Of a DNA stretch of 64,000 nt, positions 17,379 through 25,243 are shown piece after piece; positions within the stretch are counted from its first letter, which is position 1; each line of letters begins with the position of its first letter. Location: assembly GCA_030604525.1 (NCBI GenBank), contig JAUVVQ010000006.1:1-64000 (forward strand). The letters run 5' to 3'. The position numbers were made by a program, and so were the translations under genes. The notes below the pieces were generated by a model. That model did not search any database. It worked only from the letters and a program-made list of their open reading frames with translations, and was not told where the DNA came from. Source of the stretch: Phycisphaerae bacterium (GTDB lineage: Bacteria > Planctomycetota > Phycisphaerae > Sedimentisphaerales > Anaerobacaceae).

Positions 17379-19418
17379 TTATTCTTCATCAGGATACTGC
17401 ATTCCTTCATCCCTCCTCTTTGCCGACGAAAGGGCACGGTAAAAACACCAGCCGAATCCGCTGACAATCAGAAGGATTATTACCGTTAAAATCACATAAG
17501 CCGTTGCAGTCAGCTCATCTGCCCCGGAGGCCGCCGTTTTAGGTAACTGTTTTTGCTTTGTAAAATAAATCAAGCATAAAGCCAGGAAACCGCCGAGGTC
17601 CAACGTTCCAATCATACCAGCCCACCGAGCAAACCAGGAAGCTCTCGTCGTCGCGGTATTATACCTTTGCAGTAAATAACTACTGAGGACGACAGAAACC
17701 GCAGCTAGCACCAACAATATCCATAACAAAATCTTCATTTCCCTGCCCAAAACTGCGAGTCTAAACAATATCAACAACATAACGGCAGAAACTACGGAGA
17801 GAACAAAAGCAACAACTCCACCGTTTTGTCCCTTCGCTAACTGCGTGTTCTGAGCACTTCTGTCCGGCTGATAAAAGCTCTTTACGAAACTAAGCAATAT
17901 CGCCGCTACGGGGGCAAAAAACATTATGGAGATTCCAACACAATTCGGCAAAATCCAATTACCTGAAGCGTTCTTGAGAAAACCCCCCTGCCTGGTTAAA
18001 TCATCATAAAAACTCCAGACGACAAGTGAACCAAGAATAACCGGAATAAATATCCGGATAAGATAGTCCCACCAGATACCCAGCTTCCATTCGCTTCGAC
18101 TGTTGGCATGCTTTCTAAGCCAGTCCACGCGCCAGAACCAGCCCAGAACAACACACTCAAGCAAGCCGACAAAACCGATACCCCAGGTTCCGTCGATAAA
18201 GGACGCAACATTTCCAAGCCAGTTCAAGCCCCCTCTGGTCACATATACAAGTCCGATTGACAGACCAACGAAACTCATTATCGGAAGCACTATACTCCTT
18301 CGCCATCCTGTTTTATCAACAATCCCGGCAAGCACTGATTCTGTAATAGAAAAAGCGGAATCTATACCTAATGTAACCAGCGTGAAAAAGAAAATAAAAC
18401 TCCACCAGGCCGAGCCGGGCAACTGTGCAAGCGCATACGGAAATGCCACAAAAGCCAGGCCGGGCCCGCCGCTTGCTACTTCCTGGACTGAAACAGGATT
18501 CCCCGCTGCCGCCGTCGCATAGGACATCGCACCCAAAGTTGCAAATATCGCCAGTCCCGCAAGAAAACTGGTTGCAAAATCCGCAAGCCCAATTACCGCT
18601 GCATTGTTATTTATATCACCTTTCCTGTGCAAAAAACTTGCATAAGTAATCATAACTCCAAATGCAAGACTTAATGAGAAAAAGGCCTGGCCAAAGGCAT
18701 ACTGCCAGGTCGTCGCTTTGGCAAGCTGTGACCAGTCAGGATTAAGATAATACGCAAGTCCCTTAATACTTCCCGGCAACATCAATCCGTTAACCGCAAG
18801 TACCACAAGCATCAGCCAGGGAAGCAATACCGTAAAACGGACAATTTTATCAACAAGCTTGACGCCTTTGAATATACACAGATACATCGCAGCCCAGGTA
18901 ATAGTCAGCATCAGGACCACTTCCAACCGAAGTGAACCAAGAGAATAACCTTCGCTATGACCAAGGTAATCCTTGTAAAAAAAATCTTTGGCCTGCTGAA
19001 CACCTTCGAGACCCTTACCCGCCCAGGGAAGCTGCCCGCCGTTAAATATCCCCTCTACGCTATATAGAAGGAAACTAAAACAATACGCAAGTATAACAGG
19101 ATAAAATGTAACAATTACAAAACCAAGAATTGTTCCCCACCATCCTACGAATTCTAATCTCTTATGGGCGTGTGCGAAGGCGTCCGGCGCCGCCCGCTGG
19201 GTAAAGTGTCCCATACTGAATTCAAGGATAAGCATCGGGATGCCAACCAAAAACATCGCAATTATATAAGGTATCAAAAATGCCGCCCCTCCGTTGTCAT
19301 AAAGCATATAAGGAAATTTCCACAAATTCCCAAGCCCGACCGCAGAACCTATTGCCGCCAATATAAATCCGCTTCTGGTATTCCAGGTCTCTCTTTGCTC
19401 TTCTAAAAGATTTGCCAT
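17379..19418 (-). CDS. Sodium:neurotransmitter-symporter (NSS/SNF) family transporter
   Basis: 679 residues, about 12-14 membrane helices. The first helix has the NSS sodium/substrate motif GSAVGLGNLWKFPY (27-40), and the TM6 region with its unwound Gly-rich stretch (LAFGVMITYASF) is present. Family members use the sodium gradient to import amino acids or related amines. It is longer than LeuT (about 510) because of extra C-terminal helices. The start is the ATG at 19418. An amidohydrolase-like gene lies 87 bp upstream on the same strand. Confidence 0.92.
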   Translation of the reverse strand: MANLLEEQRETWNTRSGFILAAIGSAVGLGNLWKFPYMLYDNGGAAFLIPYIIAMFLVGIPMLILEFSMGHFTQRAAPDAFAHAHKRLEFVGWWGTILGFVIVTFYPVILAYCFSFLLYSVEGIFNGGQLPWAGKGLEGVQQAKDFFYKDYLGHSEGYSLGSLRLEVVLMLTITWAAMYLCIFKGVKLVDKIVRFTVLLPWLMLVVLAVNGLMLPGSIKGLAYYLNPDWSQLAKATTWQYAFGQAFFSLSLAFGVMITYASFLHRKGDINNNAAVIGLADFATSFLAGLAIFATLGAMSYATAAAGNPVSVQEVASGGPGLAFVAFPYALAQLPGSAWWSFIFFFTLVTLGIDSAFSITESVLAGIVDKTGWRRSIVLPIMSFVGLSIGLVYVTRGGLNWLGNVASFIDGTWGIGFVGLLECVVLGWFWRVDWLRKHANSRSEWKLGIWWDYLIRIFIPVILGSLVVWSFYDDLTRQGGFLKNASGNWILPNCVGISIMFFAPVAAILLSFVKSFYQPDRSAQNTQLAKGQNGGVVAFVLSVVSAVMLLILFRLAVLGREMKILLWILLVLAAVSVVLSSYLLQRYNTATTRASWFARWAGMIGTLDLGGFLALCLIYFTKQKQLPKTAASGADELTATAYVILTVIILLIVSGFGWCFYRALSSAKRRDEGMQYPDEE

Positions 19419-19505
19419 ACTTGATTGTCCTGAATATTATTTCCAAAATTCCCGTTCTTTTTTTTTATTTGTCCGGAAATTCATGCTGGAAGGAGTTCTT
19501 TACAA

Positions 19506-20285
19506 CTAATGTTCCAAGGCAAGCAGGCGTAAAGTATCACGTTCCACTATTTGCCGGATATGGTCACGTGGGACTTTCGGCAGATTAGTATCATCTATAA
19601 GCTTATTAAACCCAAGAAGCGTCTCGATACATTCGCCGGCATTACTTGAGGGGAAACCGCTGCCAAACAAAAGCTTATCCATAACTTCACTCTCATAAGC
19701 GGAAAGCACTGTATTGTAAACCTGCCAGATGCGTTTTGGATTCAAAGTCAAATCCGCATAAACATTTTTATGCTTCGAGACCATCAAGAGCGTCTGCTGG
19801 AGAAAGGGCTGTCCCATATTCCCTATGACAATCTTCAAATCGGGAAAAGTCCGTGCGACCTCATCCAGAAGATATGGTTGTGCATAATCCAGCACCGCTG
19901 ACGGATAAGCACCATCGTTATGAAAGAAAACAGGGGTCCCGATTTCCTGAGCCGACTCATAAAGCTGCATAGCCCTGGTATGAGCAGGATGAAACCCGCA
20001 ACTCGCACAAGAAAGCACAACACCTTTTAGCCCCAGGTCGTCCCGGAGACGATTCAGGTTTTCGGCGTCGATATTATCCTTCGTCGGCTGAACAAGAGCA
20101 AAACCTATCATCTTGTTTTCGTGAGCATTTATGTACTCAGACAATTCCTCATTTATATCGCTGCTGGGACCATCCCCTGCTGCCAGGACCAGGCAGGCAT
20201 TGACTGTCTCCGCCGCATCGAGGTGTTTGTCTTTATCGATTTCTCTGACAGCACTTTGTATATGTGTGTGACAATCTACTATCAT
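19506..20285 (-). CDS. Amidohydrolase_2-type protein with incomplete metal site
   Basis: 259 residues with the TIM-barrel pattern of the metal-dependent amidohydrolase_2 family. The first metal motif is complete (D4-C-H6-T-H8) and His122 (FFHND) is in place. The later motifs are altered: the usual G-H-x-G is G-N156-M-G, and the usual F-G-S-D-x-P is F-G-S-G210-F-P, so the second His and the catalytic Asp are missing. Activity by the normal mechanism is doubtful; it may be a catalytically dead or re-purposed member. It is next to the NSS transporter gene. Confidence 0.8.
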   Translation of the reverse strand: MIVDCHTHIQSAVREIDKDKHLDAAETVNACLVLAAGDGPSSDINEELSEYINAHENKMIGFALVQPTKDNIDAENLNRLRDDLGLKGVVLSCASCGFHPAHTRAMQLYESAQEIGTPVFFHNDGAYPSAVLDYAQPYLLDEVARTFPDLKIVIGNMGQPFLQQTLLMVSKHKNVYADLTLNPKRIWQVYNTVLSAYESEVMDKLLFGSGFPSSNAGECIETLLGFNKLIDDTNLPKVPRDHIRQIVERDTLRLLALEH

Positions 20286-20534
20286 ATTTATTGCCTTTTA
20301 TTTTAAGAGCTTTCCAGACGTCTGAGCCAAACCTTTTTTAAAAACCAAAGCTGTTTTGCAAGCTGCGAAATCGCCCAAACGTTAACGCCTTTTGCTTATC
20401 CTGTAATATACGCTATATTCTATCCGTTCAACCGTCAAGGAGAAAGATTTTAACTCCCCTCCAGCAATTCCAAATCCAGCATAAAGGATTTGCTTTTAGC
20501 TATATGGTTTTAAAATTACAAACTGTAACCAAAA

Positions 20535-21026
20535 CTAATTTAAAGACCTCAAGTTTCTAAGCAAAGTAGTAATATGCGAGAGCTCTTCGTTAATGATAAG
20601 CTCGACTTTATCTCTACCTGCTTTTGCAGAAACCATAGACCTTAAGCCGTAATAAAATACGACAGCTTCTTTCTCGGAATTCAGAGCAATTTCGATGATT
20701 TCTTTAATGGATTCGTTACCGGTAAATTCTTTCATAGGAGAAATTCTGCCTTCGTATCCTCGAGCATAGGCCATTTCCTGTAGATATAAGACGGCCTGAT
20801 TATCCGGGTCATACGTAGTTTGTTCTTTTTCACCGGCTCCGAGCTGAGCTCTTAAGTCTTTAAATATTTTCTGGTGTCCGTTTTCCATTGCTGCGAGATT
20901 TAGAAATAATTTTTTTGTTGGTTCGTCAGATGTTTTCTCGGCAGCTTCCTTATAAAACTCTTCAGCATTTGCTTCCATTTCTTCTGCGATTTCGAAAACT
21001 TCATCCGCATTAAATGTGATAGGCAT
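20535..21026 (-). CDS. Rubrerythrin-like ferritin-family diiron protein without rubredoxin
   Basis: 163 residues, four helices with two E-x-x-x-Y/E-x-x-H diiron repeats: EEFYKEA with MENGHQ in the first half, and EKEAVVFYY with NEELSH in the second. The rubredoxin-type Cys4 domain of classic rubrerythrin is absent. In anaerobes such proteins reduce peroxide or sense iron and oxygen stress. Its start codon overlaps the ferritin stop (the shared base is 21026), so translation is coupled. It is the last gene of the oxygen-defence operon. Confidence 0.88.
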   Translation of the reverse strand: MPITFNADEVFEIAEEMEANAEEFYKEAAEKTSDEPTKKLFLNLAAMENGHQKIFKDLRAQLGAGEKEQTTYDPDNQAVLYLQEMAYARGYEGRISPMKEFTGNESIKEIIEIALNSEKEAVVFYYGLRSMVSAKAGRDKVELIINEELSHITTLLRNLRSLN

Positions 21027-21547
21027 TATGCGCCTCCTTCTGCTTTTGTTGGCGCAGCAAACACACGCTGTCCCAACTCTTTGTCCATCATAAATAGGGA
21101 TTGTGGACTATTTTTGATTAGTTTAAGTTGTCCAACTATTTTACCCACGTTATCCTCTTCCTCAACCTGCTCGCCAACAAACCATTGCAGGAATATTTCC
21201 GTGGCATTATCTTTTTCACTCCGAGCCAGATAAACGAGGTCATTTATTAAACCTGTAACCTTTTGCTCATGCTCTAATGTCGCCTCAAAAACTGCGCTTG
21301 GCGAATCCCATTCCGATGGAGGTTTATCTATCGCCTGCAGAAGCACTTTCCCGTCGCGCTCGATAATATAATCATAAAGCTTCATGGCGTGGAACTGCTC
21401 CTCCTGAAACTGCACCCGCATCCAATTGGCAAATCCTGACAAGTCTATCGACTCGAAATAAGCCGCCATTGAAAGATACAGATAAGCTGAATACAGTTCC
21501 GCATTAACCTGCCCATTCAGGGCATTTTCCATTTCTTTATTTATCAT
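21026..21547 (-). CDS. ftnA: Non-haem bacterial ferritin (FtnA type)
   Basis: 173 residues, the normal ferritin length. Helix A has [19 protein letters not shown], helix B has [15 protein letters not shown] (E..H ferroxidase ligands), and helices C and D have the LEHEQKVT and [11 protein letters not shown] motifs, so the ferroxidase centre is complete. No haem-Met of bacterioferritin is evident. It would store iron released or taken up in the cytoplasm. It lies 3 bp after the superoxide reductase gene and overlaps the rubrerythrin-like gene. Confidence 0.95.
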   Translation of the reverse strand: MINKEMENALNGQVNAELYSAYLYLSMAAYFESIDLSGFANWMRVQFQEEQFHAMKLYDYIIERDGKVLLQAIDKPPSEWDSPSAVFEATLEHEQKVTGLINDLVYLARSEKDNATEIFLQWFVGEQVEEEDNVGKIVGQLKLIKNSPQSLFMMDKELGQRVFAAPTKAEGGA

Positions 21548-21550
21548 TTT

Positions 21551-21925
21551 CTAACCTTTCCATAATCCGTGAACATTGCAGTGCTCACGTGCGGACACTC
21601 TATCCGCCTCGACATTAAAGACAGCTTGCGGTTCGTCGCCGGGATTGAGGAACTGACGATATGCTTTGCCATCAGCCAGCAGTTCAATCCACTCGATGTA
21701 ATGTTCCTCGAGCATCGGATGCGGCACAGAACCGACCTTTACTTTGTAGCCGGCCTCGATTTTTTCAATCACCGGTACGTGCTTTTCCGTTGCAGCATCA
21801 GCGGTCTTCTCATCCAGAAGCTTCATCGGCGAACCACAGCAAACCAGTTCGCCCGCTCCTCCGCTTAGAACCTCGACGATATTACCGCACGTCGCACATT
21901 TATATACTTGAAGTCTTTCAGCCAT
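21551..21925 (-). CDS. dfx: Desulfoferrodoxin (superoxide reductase)
   Basis: 124 residues, two-centre type. Centre I (rubredoxin-like) uses C10, C13, C29 and C30. Centre II, where superoxide is reduced to hydrogen peroxide without making O2, uses H49, H69, H75, C116 and H119, and keeps Lys48 in EKHVP, which is needed for the reaction. GGAG precedes the start. Peroxide formed would pass to the thiol peroxidase and rubrerythrin-like protein of the same operon. The ribosome-site spacer is the same as that of tpx, owing to a duplication. Confidence 0.96.
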   Translation of the reverse strand: MAERLQVYKCATCGNIVEVLSGGAGELVCCGSPMKLLDEKTADAATEKHVPVIEKIEAGYKVKVGSVPHPMLEEHYIEWIELLADGKAYRQFLNPGDEPQAVFNVEADRVSAREHCNVHGLWKG

Positions 21926-21931
21926 AACTAA

Positions 21932-22240
21932 TTCTCCTTTCTTAATTCAGAATTTTCATTTTACAATTCCAAGCTCTTTATGCTTGGCCAGAATTTCATC
22001 AGCCAGCTTATCAAGTTTACCAAAATCATCTTCCTTTGGTTCACCCTTTGCCAAGACTGGCTCAAGTATTCCAACTTTAAGGTTTCCCAGCATAGCCGTC
22101 AACTGCTCGACCATTTTACCGCCCCAGCCGAAAGAGCCGATAATAGAAGCAAATTTCGTTTTAGGTCGAAGTGCATTAGCTAAAAATGCCGCATAAGCCG
22201 CACATGGATGCGGACCAATCAGCACCGTTGGTGAGCCGAT
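21932..22240. repeat. Direct repeat copy A (3' end of fprA plus downstream spacer)
   Basis: 309 bp that recur at 23705-24013 (offset 1773) with no gaps and about nine mismatches, roughly 97 percent identical. The copy includes the last part of fprA and the spacer with the ribosome site of the next gene. Confidence 0.9.
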
Positions 22241-23137
22241 TACAATCGTTGCTGCGTCAACCAAGGCGATTGCAAGCTTGCCAACATCAACTGTCGAAAG
22301 CTCGAATTGCCTTACCATAATACCTCTTTCAATCAGTGCATCTACAAAAAACGAGACCATCTTAGCAGTACTTCCATGCATCGAGACGTAAGGAACGACA
22401 ACTTCATTTTTAACCGCATCAGAGGCCCAGTCCTTATAAGCGTCAATTATAAATTCAGGGCGATTATAAACCGGGCCGTGACTGGGAGCTATTATCTCGA
22501 TTTCCAATGACTCAAGTTTTTCCAGGTTGTTATTTATCTGCCGCCTGAATGGCATCATAATCTCAGCATAGTATCGCTTGGCCGATTCATACACCGTAGC
22601 TTCGTCATCGACGAACAGATTACTTGTTGCAAGGTGAGCGCCAAGGAAATCACAGGAAAACAGAATCTTATCTTCTTTCAGATACGTCGCCATAGTTTCC
22701 GGCCAATGCACCCACGGCAGATAAATAAACTGCAATGTTTTATCTCCCAGAGAAAGTGTTTCTCCGTCCTCAACAGTGATAAATTTATCTTCCTGGAGGT
22801 CAAGAATATCGATTAACATAGCTTTGCATTTTGGATTCGTTACTACCCTGGCATCAGGATACAATTTCAGTATATCCGGCAGTGAACCGGAATGGTCCTG
22901 CTCTGCATGATGAGCAATAACGTAATCAAGCTTGCCTGCTCCAGCCTTGGAAAGATTGCCAATAAGAACCCCTGTTTTAGCTGGATCAACCGTGTCGAGC
23001 AAAGCTGTCTTCTCACTGCCCTTTATCAGGTAAGAATTGTAACTGGTACCATCCGGCAGAGGTATAAGCCGGTCAAACAACCTTACATCCCAGTCAACCG
23101 CTCCCACCGCTAAAATATCTGCTTTTAACTGTCTCAT
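21956..23137 (-). CDS. fprA: A-type flavodiiron protein (FprA; oxygen or nitric oxide reductase)
   Basis: 393 residues. The N-terminal metallo-beta-lactamase-like domain has the diiron motif AHHAEQDHSG (ligand His/Glu/Asp) and SHGPVY; the C-terminal flavodoxin domain (about 250-393) has SMHGSTAKM and the GSFGWGGK FMN loop. Such proteins reduce O2 to water, or NO to N2O, in anaerobes, taking electrons from rubredoxin-like partners. Here the neighbouring desulfoferrodoxin may share the electron supply. It lies in the tpx-fprA-dfx-ftnA-rubrerythrin operon. Its last 93 codons are duplicated at 23705-24013. Confidence 0.96.
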   Translation of the reverse strand: MRQLKADILAVGAVDWDVRLFDRLIPLPDGTSYNSYLIKGSEKTALLDTVDPAKTGVLIGNLSKAGAGKLDYVIAHHAEQDHSGSLPDILKLYPDARVVTNPKCKAMLIDILDLQEDKFITVEDGETLSLGDKTLQFIYLPWVHWPETMATYLKEDKILFSCDFLGAHLATSNLFVDDEATVYESAKRYYAEIMMPFRRQINNNLEKLESLEIEIIAPSHGPVYNRPEFIIDAYKDWASDAVKNEVVVPYVSMHGSTAKMVSFFVDALIERGIMVRQFELSTVDVGKLAIALVDAATIVIGSPTVLIGPHPCAAYAAFLANALRPKTKFASIIGSFGWGGKMVEQLTAMLGNLKVGILEPVLAKGEPKEDDFGKLDKLADEILAKHKELGIVK

Positions 23138-23179
23138 TTTTTTCCTTTCTGACCCACATCAGGCAGTTGTAACAAAATA

Positions 23180-23701
23180 TCATTTACCCAGTAATTGCTT
23201 CGTTTCCTTTAGTACTGCTTCATAGTCCGGCTCGTCAGTCAACTCACGAACTATCTCTATGTAATGGATAATCCCGTCTTTGTCGACCACAAAAACCGCC
23301 CTCGCCAGCAAACGCAAATCCTTTATGAGCACACCGAATGCCTGACCGAATGATGCGCTTCTGTGGTCGGAGAATATATAAACATTCTTAACATCCGCCG
23401 CTGCACACCAGCGAGTCTGCGCAAAAGGCAAATCCATACTGATTGCCAACACCACTACATCTTCACCTAAAGATACAGCTTCCTTGTTAAATCTTCGCGT
23501 CATCATATCGCAAACCGAGGTATCAAGAGAAGGTATAGAAGAGATAATACACACCTTGTTCCTGAACGAGGAAAGCTTGACAGGTTCCAAATCTTTCCCC
23601 GCAACTTCACAGTCAGGGACCTGGTCGCCGACTTTGAGTTCATTGCCAGCTAAAGTCAAGGGACTTCCCCTCATAGTTACCAAACCTTTTCGCTCTTTCA
23701 T
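23180..23701 (-). CDS. tpx: Thiol peroxidase (atypical 2-Cys peroxiredoxin)
   Basis: 173 residues, Tpx family. Peroxidatic Cys64 is in PSLDTSVCD and the resolving Cys99 in TRWCAAAD, the spacing of atypical 2-Cys enzymes; Thr61 of the T-x-x-C motif is kept. It reduces peroxides with thioredoxin in the cytoplasm. It is framed by the fprA fragment (upstream) and fprA (downstream); the ribosome site is in the duplicated spacer shared with dfx. Confidence 0.95.
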   Translation of the reverse strand: MKERKGLVTMRGSPLTLAGNELKVGDQVPDCEVAGKDLEPVKLSSFRNKVCIISSIPSLDTSVCDMMTRRFNKEAVSLGEDVVVLAISMDLPFAQTRWCAAADVKNVYIFSDHRSASFGQAFGVLIKDLRLLARAVFVVDKDGIIHYIEIVRELTDEPDYEAVLKETKQLLGK

Positions 23702-23704
23702 TTT

Positions 23705-24013
23705 TTCTCCTTTCTTAATTCAGAATTTTCATTTTACAATTCCAAGCCCTTTATGTTTAGCCAAAATTGCATCAGCCAGCTTATCAAGTTTACCAAAATC
23801 ATCTTCCTTTGGTTCACCCTTTGCCAAGACGGGCTCAAGTATTCCAACTTTAAGGTTTCCCAACATAGCCGTCAACTGCTCAACCATTTTGCCGCCCCAG
23901 CCGAAAGAGCCGATAATAGAAGCAAATTTCGTTTTAGGTCGAAGTGCATTAGCTAAAAATGCCGCATAAGCCGCACATGGATGCGGACCAATCAGCACCG
24001 TTGGTGAGCCGAT
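23705..24013. repeat. Direct repeat copy B (fprA fragment plus spacer)
   Basis: Second copy of 21932-22240. Of the nine or so differences only two change a residue (Glu to Ala and Glu to Gly near the C-terminus), which suggests the copies diverged while still coding. Confidence 0.9.
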
Positions 24014-24019
24014 GAACAT
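23729..24019 (-). pseudogene. fprA 3' fragment (flavodoxin-domain remnant)
   Basis: The frame reads the last 94 or so residues of FprA almost unchanged, from the IGSPTVLIGP strand to GIVK. It lacks the diiron domain and the FMN-phosphate loop, so it cannot work as a flavodiiron protein. The ATG at 24019 comes from the sequence fused upstream and has no ribosome site. This is a remnant of a duplication of fprA whose first part was lost. Confidence 0.85.
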
Positions 24020-24084
24020 TCAGCAATGGCAAATCCACTTGCAATGAAGCATACACATAAACTCACTACTAAATTTCTTCTCAT
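23992..24084 (-). pseudogene. Signal-peptide start of a lost exported gene, fused out of frame to the fprA fragment
   Basis: ATG at 24084 has a strong AGGAG 8 nt upstream and encodes a textbook signal peptide (RR, then a hydrophobic core to FAIAE, about 22 residues). At about 24013 the sequence becomes the fprA repeat, in a different frame, and stops at 23994-23992 after 30 residues. So the front of an exported-protein gene has been joined to the fprA tail. The true gene it came from cannot be told. Its ribosome site, and presumably promoter, now precede tpx. Confidence 0.7.
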
Positions 24085-24253
24085 CTTCTTATCTCCTCTT
24101 AAAAAAAGTTAAAAACACCGGTTCAAACAGTCCGAACCATATTATTTGCTGAATTCCTTGAAGTTTCCCCAACAGGCAATAATATCCAAGATACCACTTT
24201 TAGACCCTTGAGGCAATGGATTTATCGGAATTGCTGGTCAGTTGAAACAATCT

Positions 24254-24282
24254 TTGACCCGGAGCGTAAAAACTGATAGTAT
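24254..24282 (+). promoter_or_regulatory. Candidate promoter of the nfn pair
   Basis: TTGACC (24254-24259), 17-nt spacer, TAGTAT (24277-24282), about 40 bp before the ATG at 24323. It lies divergent to the oxygen-defence operon. Confidence 0.55.
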
Positions 24283-24322
24283 TCGCATTTTAATTTTATA
24301 TTAACAGGTAAAAGGAACGAAG

Positions 24323-25183
24323 ATGCCGCACAAGATAGGAACCAAAAAGCAGCTTTCAGAAAACGTTTTTACCGCCGAGGTAGAAGCGTCATTGATTTGC
24401 CGGGCGTGTAAGCCGGGGCAGTTTATTATTCTCTGTATAAATAATGAATACAGCGAGCGCATTCCATTGACGATTGCGGATTCCGACTCTGAGAAAGGGA
24501 CAATCCGTCTTATCTGGCAGCGCATCGGTAAGACAACGGCTGAGTTAGCTGACCTGAAAGAAGGAGATGAGATAGAAAGCATCGTCGGGCCGTTGGGCAA
24601 CCCGACGCATATCAAAAATTACGGGACAGTTGTTTGCGTCGGCGGAGGTATCGGTAACGCCCCGTTGTATCCGATTGTAAAGGCATTGAAAGAGGCATCG
24701 AATACGATAATCACCATCCTCGGCGCCAGGAACAAAGAGCTGCTTATTCTGGAGGATGAGTTTACAGAAATGAGCGATGAGCTGATAGTAACGACCGACG
24801 ACGGTTCCTACGGTCGGAAGGCGCTGGTGACAGAGCCGTTGAAGGAGGTTTGTCAAAGGGAAGGCAAACCCGACCAGGTATTTGCAATTGGACCTGCGAT
24901 AATGATGAAGTTCTGCTGTGAAGTGACGAAGGAATTTTCCATACCGACCCAGGTATCACTTAATACGATTATGATAGACGGGACGGGAATGTGCGGGGGC
25001 TGCAGGATAGAATATGACGGCAAGCCGAAATTCGTATGTGTTGACGGGCCTGAATTTGACGGACACAAGGTCAACTTCGATTTAATGATAAAAAGATTAG
25101 ATACATACAAGGATAAGGAAAAAAGCTCCTATGAAAAGTATAAAGAACACAAATGCAAGATAGGGCTTGATAAAAACAAGTAA
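24323..25183 (+). CDS. nfnA: FAD/2Fe-2S subunit of electron-bifurcating NADH-ferredoxin:NADP+ oxidoreductase (NfnA/SudB type)
   Basis: 286 residues: a ferredoxin-NADP-reductase-like FAD domain (RIPLTIADSD), an NAD-binding domain (CVGGGIGNAPLYPI at about 107-120) and a C-terminal cysteine cluster for a 2Fe-2S site (C-G-G-C with two more Cys, DGTGMCGGCRI). This matches the dihydroorotate-dehydrogenase-B/SudB-like small subunit. With NfnB it would couple NADPH, NADH and reduced ferredoxin. The larger subunit follows 60 bp downstream. Confidence 0.9.
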   Translation: MPHKIGTKKQLSENVFTAEVEASLICRACKPGQFIILCINNEYSERIPLTIADSDSEKGTIRLIWQRIGKTTAELADLKEGDEIESIVGPLGNPTHIKNYGTVVCVGGGIGNAPLYPIVKALKEASNTIITILGARNKELLILEDEFTEMSDELIVTTDDGSYGRKALVTEPLKEVCQREGKPDQVFAIGPAIMMKFCCEVTKEFSIPTQVSLNTIMIDGTGMCGGCRIEYDGKPKFVCVDGPEFDGHKVNFDLMIKRLDTYKDKEKSSYEKYKEHKCKIGLDKNK

Positions 25184-25243
25184 CCGAATCAGAGCAAAAC
25201 AAAAATATTGTAATTTTCATCAAATCAAAAAAAGGATTTTTCA

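Noticed and set aside
23729-24019. fprA fragment as a functional small flavodoxin
   Set aside because: The FMN-phosphate loop (SMHGSTAKM) at the domain start is missing, and no ribosome site precedes the ATG.
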